64,000 nucleotides of DNA from Lepraria neglecta (taxonomy: Eukaryota > Ascomycota > Lecanoromycetes > Lecanorales > Stereocaulaceae): contig CM065650.1 in NCBI GenBank assembly GCA_033220425.1, forward strand, positions 4,712,001-4,776,000. The letters run 5' to 3'. Under the pieces are notes generated by a model. That model was given only the letters and a program-made list of their open reading frames with translations. It was not told the DNA's origin and made no database searches. A program made the position numbers and the translations under genes. Within the stretch, counting starts at the first letter, position 1, and the number at the start of each line of letters is the position of its first letter. Shown here piece by piece: positions 22,784 to 35,377 of the stretch.

Positions 22784-24534
22784 CAATGCTCTTGAGAGCG
22801 CAAATAGTGCAGTTTGAAACGCAAACTGCACTAACTGTTAAATTTAGACGGTTCACAGTGCAGTTTGAAAGTCAAACAGTTTAAGGGCGGAGACATTTAA
22901 AAGGAGCCGCATCCTACCTGATTTTGGTGGGGTTCCCACCAAAATCAGGTGGGAAGTTGCTCGAGCTCAGTCCAAATTTCCTTAAGGATTTTAAGTAGAA
23001 TTCAAGTCACAAATGCGGTATATCGTCCAACACCGCCGATGAAGTATACGACGACGATATCATAAAACAAAGTATATAGCAACACCCTCCGGGGTTGATA
23101 AACGTCCTAAACAACACCCCCAGGTATTAGGCTTGTAGATAGATCAATACAAAATAGTATGTCGTCGCCCTGAGCAAAATATCAAAACAGCCTTTTTAGG
23201 CTTCTTGGCACAGACCGAGCTCGACCCCAAAGCTTCCAAATATGTGATTGCGACACTTTTCAGAGTTGATACATGTCTGCCAGGCTAACCAACGAGGGCT
23301 TAACGCCAGTTTTAGACATCCTCGCTGCCCCTAAGCCTGAGATGTAGTCCATCTCTTTATGAGTCCTTAGAGCTCACCCGCACCGCGGTCAACGCTGTTA
23401 ATGGTTTGAATGAGCTGGTTTTAGACGCAAACCGGTCCAACTACGAGGTTTTAGTGGTTAGGTGAGCTGGTTTAAAAGTCAAACCACCTAAACCATTAAA
23501 ACCAGTAGTCCCTAATGGTTTTTAATGGTCCAAGGGGCGGAGGAGCGGAAAGGAGAAAATGCGGTATATTTGCTAATACCGCCGACGGGGTATGTGACGA
23601 CGACACCACAAAACAAGTATATAGAAATAACCTTCGGGGCTCATAACCATCCTAAATAATACCGATGTCTTCTCTCGAGTCCTTTTCCTTTTAGTCTGAG
23701 AGTTCTTAGACTCTGAGAGACACTTGATCCAGGCCCTGGTGTATATGGAGGCAAATCTAAAAATATTTCCTCCGGCTTCTCCTCCTCTTTATCTACTAAT
23801 ACCGCGTTTTCCAGCTGTCTTTTAATGCCTGTAGGGATATTCTCGAGTGGTCTATAATCGTCTGAGTCTCTTTGGGTAGGCCGAGAGAAGGGTAATTGGG
23901 ATTAAGTCGAATTTTTTGCAGGGACAACACCTTTTCGCAGGGGTCGATAGCGAGTATAATTAGCAGGGATAGAGGGGGCTGCGGAGCTTGTTGCTTGGCT
24001 TGATGGTTGGGAAGCGATAGTATAAGCTTCTGAGAGTGCTGATTCGGTATCAGAGTGGTCTATTATTAATGAGGAATAAAATAAGTCAGAAGTTGAAGAA
24101 ATTGAGTGTTTTAGAAAATCTCGGATGAGGCTTGCATTTCTGCGGGTAAACCCCGGGTATAGGGCTAGGGCTACTAATGCTATTGGGTAGTACGCTAACC
24201 TGATATAGAAAGAAAATCTACTCCTCTATGTCTTGGCGGTTTTGGTGGTTCTAATCACCTGGTTTATAAGTTAAACGGACTAAACCAGGACCATTAAGAC
24301 CTCAAACCGGTCCAACTACGAGGGTCAAAAAGGTAAACCAACCACCTAAACCGCTAAGAAGTTAATTAGTTGGGTAACCTTTAACAGCGTTGACCGCGGT
24401 TTAAACAGTTTAAACCGCTCTACTATATAAAACAAACGGTTTAAACTGCACCAACTATTAAGCAAAAAAAGCTTAACTAGTTGGTTCAAACTGCCAAGCC
24501 CTTAAATAGTTGGTGCACCATCAAGAGGGTAGAC
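22784..24534. mobile_element. hAT-like non-autonomous element in P450 gene 2 (1.75 kb)
   Basis: Interrupts the P450 between GTGGTCTACCC and CTCTACCCTCGAAATC, so TCTACCC is duplicated (22777-22783 and 24535-24541). The left end CAATGCTCTTGA is related to the CAACGCTCTTGATGG end of the 57 kb element. Subterminal regions hold repeated GGTTTAAACC-like and CAAACCGGTCCAACTACGAGG-like blocks. A subterminal hairpin is formed by 22805-22816 and 22822-22833, and a 16 bp perfect stem by 22916-22931 and 22935-22950. No transposase frame is seen. A second element of the same family is nested inside. Confidence 0.8.
23390..24392. mobile_element. Nested hAT-like element with exact 8 bp duplication
   Basis: Ends CAACGCTGTTAATGG and CCTTTAACAGCGTTG form near-perfect inverted termini. 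They are flanked on both sides by ACCGCGGT (23382-23389 and 24393-24400), an exact 8 bp target duplication as made by hAT elements. Length is 1003 bp. It carries the same subterminal blocks as its host element and no visible transposase. Confidence 0.88.
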
Positions 24535-25429
24535 TCTACCCTCGAAATCTTCAAGGACCCTTCCCTCCTCTCCCGCACCCGCGCCGAGCTCAAAACATCC
24601 GGCTCCCCCACCGCCCTATCCGACGCCCACTTCTCCAGCCAAACCATCGTAGCGCTCCCCTTATTCCAATCCATCTACGCCGAAACGCTCCGCCTCCGTG
24701 TCCGTGCATACGCCGCCCGCTACAAAGACCGATCGGAACTCCAACTCAACGAATGGGCCTTCCCAAAAAAGAGCATCATCCTAGTATCAATAATACTAGC
24801 CCACATGGATTCAACCTTCTGGAACACGAAAAACGGTGACTATCCCGTCGATGCCTTCTGGGCTGACAGATTCTTGATATACCCCAACGACCCTTTAAGC
24901 GGTCCTCTCAAAAACAAAGCCACGAAAGAAATCCCGCCGCCGTCTTCATTCCCATCCATCCAACGCCATCACCGCGCCCAAGTTTTCCCTGTCGTGTACG
25001 AATGGTGTCTGACTGCCCTACGGCGGTGGGCCTCGCGTGTGCATCGGTCGGGCGTTTTCGAAACGCGCAATCATTGCCACGAGTGCGATAATGGTTACGC
25101 TGTTTGATGTGGAGATTTTGGCGTATGAGAAGGCGTTAAGGATGGATCCGAAGTTTTACGGGTTAGGTGGCTAGCAGCCCATAGGGAGGGTGCCGTTTAG
25201 AATTAGGAAGAGGAAGGTAATAATCTGATGGCGAGGAGGCTGTAATGGGATTGGTTTCTCGAAGGCGAGGATCCGTTGTTGGCGGATTTAGTATTGTACT
25301 TATCTTGGCTTAGATTGAGTCCGACCAGACCTGATATTTGTTCTTTTTGCTTGAATACCGAAGATGCTGGTCTTACGATTTGGCTTGACAGATATCTTTC
25401 TTAATCGCATTTCTTGCCTCCTCGTATCT

Positions 25430-28400
25430 TTATCTCCTTCTCCACTTCTTACTCCTTGCAAGCCAATAGGCTAAGCATGCCCCTACCACGTTGAAAGTTA
25501 CATACACAAGCATGAGACCAAAGTCCTGCCACCGCTGCGTATATGAGAACCCCAGCGCTGCCAGCACATCATTAGTCTTCGTCACCGGACAGAATTGACA
25601 GGCCCCTGTCACCTCGGGATTCAAGACCCGTCCTCCCACGCTTTGGATGTATGGCCGGAGGAATTGACCGCAAGTCTGCCCCGAAGGCGCTTTGATACTC
25701 AGCAGCTCGAGAGGCGCGCAAGTAACTGAGGTATCAGCGAGGCCAACGACGGCCATGTGTTGGAAATTCGCTTAGTCAGCCGTCTCAGGCATAAAACCCC
25801 CGCATGCACTGAGCTTCTTAAATAGTTAGTCAACTCAATAAGTCTCACAAAACATCCAAATTTCATCACCATGCCACCGATGAGATAGGTGAGAGGGGAG
25901 ATACGGTTCATAAAGGACCAGAAAGTAGGGAGGTTATCGGGCCGGACAAGAACACTAGAGAGCGAAGCATGTTAGCAGAAATATTAGAACCAGGAAGTAA
26001 AGGGAAAAACATACCTGCAGAAGATGAGAGATAACATATAAAGCAGCTGAGCGAGATTGGCCGCCGTCCCAGCCTGCTCCATCCCAGCCACCATCATATG
26101 GGAGAAAGTCGAAGTGAACAGACAGAAGCTCCAAATCAACAGAAACATTAAAGCGCCCCGTTCGCTCGTGTGCGACCCCGCAGTACGGAACATACCGATC
26201 GGGTTGTACCAGCAGAGGAAGACCAGCACTACGATTACAGTTTGCGAAGGGAGTTCGGCGGTAATAGTAGAGAAGAGGAAAACTTGCCAGGAGTAGATTT
26301 TGGATAGTCGCTCGCGAGCCTCGAACAGAGCGCGGTTATATACAAATTTCTCTATAATCAGCTGCGTAAGGTTACTGAAGATAATCATAAGGAGGAAGAT
26401 TGAGAAGATTTGGTCCTGCAGGCCTTGGTTACTTATAGGCGACATCCAGAAGGAGAAGCCAATAAAGGAAGCCTAGTAAGGAATTAACATCAGCGCGGTC
26501 AATAAACCTTGTGGAAGAGACTTACAGTGCCCGTACTAATTATGATTTTCGAGTAGAGGTAAGATGGGACTCGCCAGTCCTGTTCGAAGTTTCTACCAGT
26601 AACAGCCCATAGTTGAGTAACAAAAGAAACGGCATACTCTTCACCAGCTATTCTATTCTGCTCAGGTTGCAAGGCTAACTACTTGTCTTTAATGTCTGAT
26701 AACCGGTTCTTGACCTCGTCTTTCTCTCTAGAATTGCTCCATATTGCAGGCCAATCGGTGGTGGAGTTGGAACCCATGGCGGCTCCAGCGATATCTAAAA
26801 GCCACTCGGCAGGATTTTCCCCCTTCCGGCATTGTCTGGCTCCGTGTCTTTCAAAATAGTCCTTCATGATAGTAGCGTCTAAGCCTATGTCACCGAAGTA
26901 CAGTGGCTTACCACCATACCCAAGTAATAGGAGCTGGTCAAATATCTGGAAAAGCGATGCAGAGGGCTGGTGGATGGTACACAGGATGGCCTATCCATTA
27001 TTTGCAAGCCTTCTCAGAAGCTTACAGGTTGACCACGCGGTCTGGCTGTCCAAGCCAGAGGTAGGTTCGTCTGTATGAAAACGTAAGGGACGCCTTTTCA
27101 AAGGATTTGGGGTAAGTCTCACCTAAGAACAAAAGCAGTACGGGCTTGGCGGCCACGATTGAAAGTCATTTGCGCTATTCGAAATTGAGGCCTTCGATTG
27201 TCAGCACGGACTTAAAAGTTGAACGGGTTACCAGCAGTTTCGCAGACTGCGTTTCACTACACTGACCGTCACCTCAAGTTCCTATAACCGCGTCTGCATA
27301 TGAATCCATCTCTAAAGCACCAAGTACGTGATCCATGTAGCTCAATCTTTCCCGCAGTGGCGTCGCTTTCGGCTGTCGGAGCGTCGCGCTGAAATTCAGT
27401 GCCTCTCGAACGGTTAAGATGGGGATATGTATATCCGCTTGCTAGACATAACCAGTTTCCCGCTGGAAGCTCCCAATGAGGGGATGGCCGTTGACCAAGG
27501 TCTCTCCAGTCACAGTCCCGACCGACACTCGATCAGCCAAGACATCCAAAAGGGTTGTCTTTCCCGCTCCAGTTGCTCCCTAGATGGTAGAGGCGTTAGC
27601 AAGACGCATGTCAAATAGGATGTACAGGTATGTCGATGAGCTTCCAACATACCATCAGTGCTGTCAAGGTGCCTGGTTTTACCCAGCCATCTACTTCGTC
27701 TAACAGTCTTCTGACTTTACCGTCAACGGCAATGTCGTATTTCAATCCATTCCAGGTAAGGATAGAATTTTGCTTTTCGATGCCTACTGGTACGTCGGAG
27801 CTAGGCTCCTTAATCCTACCATTTGGGAGATCTCTCAGAGTAACTGATTCCATGTTAGGTGGTGCCTTTTCAATATCTGCCGTGGAAACCTTTTCCGATC
27901 TGCGAGTACGCCGAAACAATAACACATCTCCTTTTGGACGCTGCGCCGAGACGAACTCTGCAGCCAATATCTGGGTCAATAGAAAGAGCACCATGAATGC
28001 CAGGAGAATTCCTATATTCCTATCAGGGTCAGATATATTACATCTAGTACCAGAGGAGACTTACCTCCAAAGATACGAAGCGTAGTATCCAAAAGTACTT
28101 AGTAGATACGCGTCACCGTCGACATAGGGCTGTCCGGGTACTGCACCAGCTGTTGCACAGACGGACTCGCTATTGCTGAGATTCGCGTAGAGTAGTCCCG
28201 TCGGGATAAGGGGTGAACATGGAAATTGACGATTGTGGAACTGTTCAGTAATCCTCAGCAGATTCTATGGACGCAGCATATCAAGGCACTGCTTACTTCG
28301 TTGATCATCAAGCTCTCAAAGGTGTAGGCCATGGGATTTATGAAACAAATCCATCGCAGCCACGGTTTCATTTCGCGAGTTGGAAGTACGAAGCCGATCG

Positions 28401-30546
28401 ATATAATTAGGTTCAGAATCCATATGGTAACAGGAGCCATTGCCTGCGCGTGTGTCCTTGACAGTAGGCCGACCATACGAAAGAACATAGACATTGTCAG
28501 GAGGCAAGCCAAGCTGAATAGATAGAATGTGAAGAAGGCGCTGGGGTCTCGACGCAGGTCAGCCATAAAGTACAGGATTAGGTTGAAACATAAGGACAGG
28601 AGTAGCTTGTTGGGTAGATCGCATATCATGGATGCCACTGCTTCTGCGGATGGGTGATAGTATGCGTAACGAGTGTGCTTTTCCACAATTGGTCTTTGTG
28701 CCCACATCGTCAGAACCTAAATCAGAGATACATTAGTAAAGCTTGAGAAATGGTATGATGGGACAGACCTTAAAGGCATTAGTCGTTACGTTGATCATGG
28801 TTGCGAAAAAGATCAAAGCCCCATGACTATAGAAGCTGCTAGTGTCAACTCGTAGGTTGTAGAAGACACTGCCGGTGATCGCTCCCATGATAGCGGTCCC
28901 AACAATTCCTGAGATGGGGACAACCAAATTCTGACGCAGTCTTTGAAAGCCCCGAATAATGCATATCGTAACTTGCCACAAAAAAGAGACTGTGTAAGGG
29001 GAGTGCCTGTGTTATGCATCATGTGAGTATGCCCATATAGGTGGAGAATTTGGTCGGCTGCACACCGCCGAGTCATCTTCTCCGCCTCCCCCGCTTGCTG
29101 CAGCTTCCGTAACCCCTCCGCTTCGCTGGAAAACTTCTGCTGAGTGTCTTTAATCTCTTGCACCAGTCGCGTGCGATCAGCACTAGCCCTCTATACATGC
29201 TTAAAATCTTCTGGCGTTCGGGGTACTCGAAGTTTATAACCCTCTCTGACATTGCGTTCCGCAGGGTTAGTCAAGGATATCAAAAAATCTGCGGTCGTAG
29301 CTAGGTCAGCACAGATGAAACCGAGATCAACGAAGAATTGTTTGGCAGCATTGATAGGGCCGAAGTAGATTTGACGGCCCTCGTATAGCAGTGTGACTTT
29401 GTCAAACGACTAAGCAGATGTCAGCATACAAGCAAGGGGGAATGTGATTTTCAATGCACTCGTACGTCATAAAGGGTCTGAGAAGCCTGGTAGACAGTCA
29501 CAATAGCCGTTATATCCGCTGTACGAGCTGCAAGTCGTAGAAGTTGAGTGAAACTCAATGCAGTTGAGCTGTCGAGCCCGCGGGTACTATTATCCCAGCA
29601 TTGAAGAGGACTCCCGCCGATAAAGGCCTCAGCGATACTGACTCTTTTACGTTCTCCGCCGCTGATTCCTCGGATCAAGTCGTCGCCAACCTTTGATTCG
29701 GCAACGTGCGAAAGGTTTAAGATTGCTAGTAGAGCCTTAGTCATATAATCCACCCATCGACTTTGGGTCACCCCTGGCAATAGGATCCGAGATACTCTGG
29801 CTTTCGCAGCAAAAGCCAGAGTTTGGCGCACGGTCAATTCAGGGAAATGGATATCCAGCTCCGCCTCATAGATACACTCTCTTCGAAAATCCCGATGCAA
29901 GCTTTCTAGGAAGACTCCTGATCGGCAAATCAGTTAAGACGCTATAATCTTGGTCCCATCTTGTTGCACTTACCGTTGTAAGAAATTTCTGAATTGTCCC
30001 CAATATACAGACTATGAATTTCGCCTGCTATTGTCTTCAGCAACGTCGAACACCCACTACCAGGGCGCCCTAGCACAAGAAGCATCTCTCCTTGGTGGAC
30101 TAAACCATCGAAGCTATTCAGGATGTTTACTCGTTCCTTGCCGTGACCGAAAGCCTTACTAAACAGTGTCGCTGGATAGTTGCCGAAAGTATGCTGGTAG
30201 TCCGTTAAGGTCTTGTACCCGTAGACACTTAGATTTTGAAATGCCACTCCGAATACTTTTGGTGGATGTCTGTTAGACTCTTGGCGACGGAATTCAGCAA
30301 GAGACTCGAACAACAGCGCCGGGTTAAAAACATCGGAATCTGGATCAAGTAAGCGACGGTCAGATGCGAGGAACGGATTGAGAGGCTGAGAGTTCGTAAT
30401 GACGGACGTGTCGCTGAGGTCGTATCCTCTTAGTTTAGGCGTATCTTTGCCCTATGATTTACGTTAGAAGAGCTGAAGTTGCGAGACTCGTAGTCTAGAA
30501 CCACCTCTTTGGGGTAAGCTCCCATATTAGACCTGTCAACTTTCAT
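25430..30546 (-). pseudogene. PDR-type (ABCG) ABC transporter, decayed
   Basis: Full-size pleiotropic-drug-resistance exporter layout. The N-terminal half starts at 30546 (MKVDRSNMGAYPKEV). NBD1 has Walker A GRPGSGCST and signature ISGGERKRVSIAEAF. TMD1 has WRQ-like exit helices and SISGFVLPTREMKPWLRW-type segments. NBD2 has [17 protein letters not shown] and LDEPTSGLDSQTAW. TMD2 carries FSIFLLMIIFSNLTQ and ends with WLARSKKWRRR at 25430. Many introns are needed. In-frame stops include TAG in EDFKHV-RASADRT (TGG-like site), TAG in ETGYV-QADIHIP (a conserved Gln), TGA after DAVIGT and TAG after SDIKDK. These abolish the product. It would have served as plasma-membrane efflux pump for the cluster metabolite or as general drug exporter. 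Confidence 0.88.
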
Positions 30547-31455
30547 TCTAAAATGTGGGCTGCCTGATATATTCGAGTATCAGAGGTTGAGAGAGCAAAA
30601 TTGAGCTCTCAGATCTCCTACTCTGGACTACGATCAAGGCCCTCACCAAATAGTAAATCGCAAGGTCGACAAAGGAAAGCACGTTGTTGACTTTCCCTTA
30701 TGTTTTAGTCGGCCCACACAGAGGCGGCACAAGATTCGCGTGCTATTAGTATGTATCTATCAGATTGATCGCCGTAATAGAAAAGATGGCTAGGAAGGTT
30801 TTAATCTGCTCAGCAGCACAAAGCACAGAGTCTAGAAAGAGCTGCCTGGTCACGGAAGCTGATTTATCCGAACCTTGCTGATCATAAAGGAAATTTAGCT
30901 GGTGGACCTAAACTGCTAGGATTACTGCGAACGAGTCATAGAAGGATTCACCCCGTTTGAGGCTTCCACAGGCCGCGTTCTCTAGCCTGTCCTAGCTCAG
31001 CTTAGCGTATACTGCAGTCAGCCGACACCAACACCTCCTTCGCCCGCACCACTGCCCTGCATCTCTCCATACACCAGTGGGCTTTATGCGCACCGCCAGC
31101 CTTCGTTGAAGAAGACATCCGCGTGCTATCTAACAGATCACTTCCTCAGAGCACCTCGAGCGTCTCATGCAACCATGTCGAGCTTGTTTCAAGTTCCAGG
31201 ATCAGGCTGTGGGCTGGGAGTCGACTTGCTTACCACAGCTGAGCGTGATACCTCGGTCTTGCCAGTGTGTCATTACCGTCTCCCAATAGGCCTTCTTCTC
31301 TTGTTTAAGTATTCCATCTGGCCGAATCTTTGAGTTGGCTCCCTACATCGTTATTCCTAGGACAGCGGCGAAGGATCCGTCTCACACTCCCTCTGACTGC
31401 TGCAAGGGACGCTACTTCTTTCCCACATCATCGTGTGTGCACTTGAGCTTTCACC
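30547..31455. other. Shared upstream region, ABC and rhodopsin genes
   Basis: Divergent promoter region between the ABC transporter relic and the intact rhodopsin-domain gene. No coding signal or clear repeat is seen. Confidence 0.5.
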
Positions 31456-32789
31456 ATGTCGTCGCCAAACTATCAAGCAGGCCGAATCCATAAGCAAGCG
31501 TTCATGGTAAATAGTCTCTTATCGCTTGGGCAGATCCCATACTGACCTGTGCAGGTGTCGACCGCTGTTTTGCTTGGGCTTTGCTTATTGAGTGCGGCCT
31601 CACGTTTCTATATTCGTCTACGCGTCCAAAAACAACTCTCGATCGACGATGGCTTCTTGGTTGTTGCCCTCTGCTGCTTGATATGCGCACTAGCCATAAT
31701 GTACTCCGTTACCATCGACAAGATGTATCTAGTGCAAGCCTTATCCATCGGCCTTCCGGGCGCAGACATATCTCCAGACTTCCTTCAGCAGTCATACGAA
31801 TTTCACAAGTGGATCACCGTCACTCTCATGCTTGCCTGGTGTGCCATTATGGCCGTCAAGTTCAGCTTTCTATTCCTTTTTCGGAAGTTGATAGATCGTA
31901 TTCAGCCCTTGGTCATCTATTGGTGGGTCGTTACAGCCTTTAATGTCGTTGTCTTGGGATATGGGGTGTCGGTTTACTATGTGGCTTGTCCTTACTATGA
32001 CGACCCGAGAGTTTGTACGTCAAACAAACATCCACAGCCGCAAATTGCTAATGCCGTGGCTAGTTCAATGTTCTTCAGCGCCTGGCACAGCAAGGACTAT
32101 GCGCCATTCAGTAGCACAAACGACATTGGACCTTCTCGGTGACTTATTGAGTGAGTAAACCCGATCCAAAGACGAAGGAGTGGGGGCTAACTCAGATTCG
32201 AGTTTTGTACATCCCAGTCAAGCTCATTTGGAAAATCCAGATCAAGTGGACTCAAAAGGCCATCCTCGCTCTTTCTCTCTGTCTTACAGTAGTCATGATC
32301 TTGGTCACGATTACTCGGATTTCAGGCATCAAGATTGACGGTAAAGTCGACCAGGTATGGGAATCATACTTCATTATCCTAGCCGCGGAGATCGGCATCA
32401 TCTTGACCGCCGTCACTGCCTTCCGCGCCTTCTTCGTCTCTCGCCACAAAAGAGATAACAACGGAGCGAAACAATCCCCTGGAGACCGAACGCACTGGTA
32501 CTCCCAGAACAGATACCTTTTGAAACGAGTATTCACCCCCAGCCTATGGCGATCCAAGCCCAGGGGCCAGTCGACGTCCGGAGGATATGAAGCAGATGAA
32601 GACGGTCATTTCCCCATGAGAAATCTGCCACACATTCCACGCGCCCACATGACCGGAGTTCGAACGTTTATCGATGGTCATGGAAAAGGGACGAATGCTT
32701 CTCGCATCATGGAGAGCCAAGCGATCCAGGAGGACGAAGACACATGGCCTCTCCACGACAAATACCAAACTCCCGAAAGCCAGGTCTAG
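31456..32789 (+). CDS. Fungal rhodopsin-domain membrane protein 2 (intact)
   Basis: Four-exon gene, about 375 residues. Exon 1 is MSSPNYQAGRIHKQAFM; intron 1 is at about 31507-31555. Helices follow: STAVLLGLCLLSAASRFYI, the DDGF turn, KMYLVQALSIGLPG, FHKWITVTLMLAWC with KFSFLFLFRKL, then a TM pair near WWVVTAFNVVVLGY. Intron 2 (GTACGT to GGCTAG) and intron 3 (GTGAGT to TTCGAG) rebuild LLGDLLILYIPVKLIWKI and QIKWTQKAILALSLCLTVVM. After the last helix (EIGIILTAVTAFRAFFVSR) comes a long hydrophilic cytosolic tail to 32789. All splice joins keep the frame. It belongs to the PTH11/SAT4-like family; no ligand or signalling role can be stated. Confidence 0.82.
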
Positions 32790-33115
32790 CTGGACATTTC
32801 GGCGCAATCGCAGAGCATACATTACGTCCAATGTTGCGTCTTCAGGCGGTGCAAGGTCAAGAGCACGTTCAGGGACCTCGAAAGTTTTATTGGGATGACA
32901 GAGTCAGGGATAAATGTGTACAGTAATATAAGGCTTTGGACTTGAAAGAGGGAAACAAAAGTTCTACGACTGGAAATGGTGTGTGTCGTCATCGTCGTAG
33001 ATTTTAGCAAGGGCTACTGACTGCAAGGTTATTCTCATCAAGTTACAAATTTGCTGCAGCAGCTTAACTCAATCTTCGAGCTCCTCCTCCCCATTCCTAG
33101 AACCGGCATCCCTAT
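32790..33115. other. 3' spacer between convergent genes
   Basis: Nothing recognised between the stops of the rhodopsin-domain gene and SDR B. Confidence 0.5.
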
Positions 33116-34161
33116 CTACAACAAGTTTGGTCCTCCTACCCCAAGCATTAACGCGGTATCCCCCTCCAACAACCCCACCAACTTCAAGCTCCCCTCCCAA
33201 AGCTCCTCCTGCTTCACCTCATCCCTCGACTCCTCACTACTAACCTTCCTGACATCGCCATTAAGATATAACCCTCTCGGCCACCTCCCCACCACCGTCC
33301 CATCAACCTCAAAGCAGGCATTCAGAATATCCCTTGCGGCTTTCCCAGCCGTCCTCAAAGCCCCATTAGGTGCCACCCACTGCACACACGGCGTCATGAC
33401 CCTCAGTAACCCCCGCAACGGCTGTCTCCATATCCACGCCTGCTCGCGCATGATATCCGTGCTGAAAACGCCCCCCGGATCTACCGCCAGCGCGCAAATA
33501 TGGCGTAACGCCGGCATGGCATTAACACGGCTCTGCAGCTTCTGCATGAACATCATGCCCCAAAGCTTCGACTCGGCATACCGACGTAACCCCAATGTGG
33601 TCATGCCGAGCTTCTTGTCTGGGCAGCTCGGCGCCGCGAGGTCAGGGAATGGACGCCACATTTCGCTTTGAAGGGGGAGGGCACGACTGTGCGGATCGGA
33701 GGGGTCGTGGGTCCAGCTTGTGATGTAGATGACGCGGGCGTGGAGGGGTTGCATGCTTTGGAGGAGGAGCAGGACGAGGAGGAAGTTGGAGAGGTAGTTT
33801 ACTTGGAAGGTGGTTTCGTAGCCGTCTTCTGTGAGGCATTGGCTGCGTTTCGACATGTAGCCTGCGTTTAGGACGAGGGCGGTGATGGGGGGAGAGAGCC
33901 GGTGGAGACGCGGGTGTTGATTTCTGTGGCGAAGGAGCGTATGTTGGAAAGGCTTGTTAACTCGAGGGGGAAGATGGTGGATGGGTTTTTGGCTTTGAGG
34001 AGTATTTTGCGGAGAAGTTGGGTGTTGGGGTTGCTGGTGTTGCGGACGGCGAAGACGCCTGTGTATGTGTCGGAGTAGTCTACTGTGAAACGTTCTGCTA
34101 TTGCGCGCCCGATGCCTCCTGCTGCTCCGGTTACTATCAATGTACCTTGAGATTTTTCCAT
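33116..34161 (-). pseudogene. Short-chain dehydrogenase (SDR B), one-base frameshift
   Basis: Proposed start MEKSQGTLIVTGAAGGIGRA at 34161 (an upstream in-frame ATG at 34269 is possible). The nucleotide motif TGAAGGIG, the segment VFAVRNTSNPN and the frame to TRVSTGSLPP are clear. In the C-run at 33887-33892 (six bases on the gene strand) the frame slips; seven would continue ITALVLNAGYMSKRSQ. The rest is normal: YETTFQVNYLSNFLLVLLLL, YITSW, the YxxxK pair in YAESKLWGMM, and AVDPGGVFSTDI. The C-terminal tail ends at 33116. It resembles the WW-oxidoreductase/retinol-dehydrogenase-like fungal SDR group and its neighbour SDR C. If the indel is a read error the gene is functional. Confidence 0.8.
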
Positions 34162-34269
34162 TGTTTGGTTTTCGACAATGGTATTGTTCGAAGGGCAGAA
34201 TCTGAGGGGCTCTGGAAGCTCCCTGACGGCGTCAAACAACAGCTGAAAGTGCGCCAAATCTATGGCCAA

Positions 34270-35377
34270 TCAACGCGTCAAAGCTGTGGACTGAGATACA
34301 AATGTTCGTCATACCAGCTAGATAATGACATGCAGATACGAGCCACACCAGATATGCATCCGAGGCCTAGCCAGACCCTCGAAGCGCAATCTACATGCAG
34401 CAAGCGCAGGGCGTTGCAATTTCGTGCAGAATGTAGCTTACCTGCCGTTTCTTCCCTGCAGCTTGAAGGTAACATCTGAGCCTCTGCGATGCAGCTTACA
34501 TGCAGACTGTGCCAAGCGGCTTACTCGTGTTTCTATCTCAATCCACACGCACATGAACAACCCCCAAGCGGTGAGTGAGTAGACCTAGGCAGCAGTACCC
34601 TGCATATCGGAACATCGCCTCCTAGAGTGGCCCGGGTAAAAGCAATAGATACCTACGTAGAGAGCCGAGGTCAGGCAACAGTACCACACCCGAGAACAGC
34701 ATGACTGCATATCGAAACACTCACTTCCAAAAGCGCCAAGTACCTCCGAAGCAACAAGATCACCAGTGGTGAAAACGTGCATCATGTAACCCCCTATGCC
34801 GAGTTTTGCCTACCGCTGCGCCCAGCTGTGGGCACTCAAGGAGGTTGACGGTCAGAGGCAGGGAGATCGGCGGTATGAAATGAAGAATCTGAGTTTAGGG
34901 TGGGCGGTGTACTTTTCACTGTTTGCATACTTAATGGGAAATAAATAACGGCTTGATTTTGAAAGAATGAAATAAATGATAGAGTATTAGGCGAGGGAAA
35001 TACCAGTCGGATAGAGGGGGTTTGTTTGATTGGAGACCGCTACTTTGTAAGGAGTTGTTTTTACCGTGTCTGTCTTTGTTTTAGAACGAGGTAGACTTCG
35101 ATACCTTGTCCCAGCTCGAAGTACTGGTGTCTCCGACGGATGTCAAGGTGTGAAGGCTTTTCGAAAAGGCAGCTTCTTATTGGGCTGCATTAGCAGATTA
35201 GAAAGCACGAGAGCCACGAAGTAACAAGATATGTTGTAGTCTGGATGTAGCCGAAGAGCCTTCACAATGTACCACATGCAGCCTCGACCTTGTCATGCCG
35301 GTGCTAAGACCTATTGAATGGATGCAATCGCCGTGCGGCCTCCTTGACATAAGCTAACATCGTTTCAAGCTACTATC
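34270..35377. other. Intergenic, no gene recognised
   Basis: Upstream side of SDR B and downstream side of P450 gene 3. No family signature in any frame. Confidence 0.5.

Larger units (their letters stand above)
21475..25228 (+). pseudogene. Cytochrome P450 (CYP7/8-like class), multiply broken
   Basis: Begins at 21475; the membrane helix is near PALVSIFALSIPFIFNYVA, followed by PPTIPHLIPFIGSSLDLG. One intron near 21838-21901. The I-helix reads GANTNLVPSAMW, typical of the CYP7/CYP8-like fungal group. The gene resumes at 24535 with STLEIFKDPSLLSRTRAEL and YAETLRLRVRAYAAR (ExxR). The heme loop LPYGGGPRVCIGRAF is present. Lesions in order: an 11 bp tandem duplication (GAAGAAATCTG, about 21994-22015); a 1.75 kb transposon with TCTACCC repeated on each side; a 4 bp duplication (CCATCCAT near 24950); TGA where a Trp is expected just before LPYGGG; and TAG in the C-terminal GLGG-QPIGRVPF segment. 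Function is lost. The conserved context suggests a former terpenoid or sterol-type oxidation step. Confidence 0.85.
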
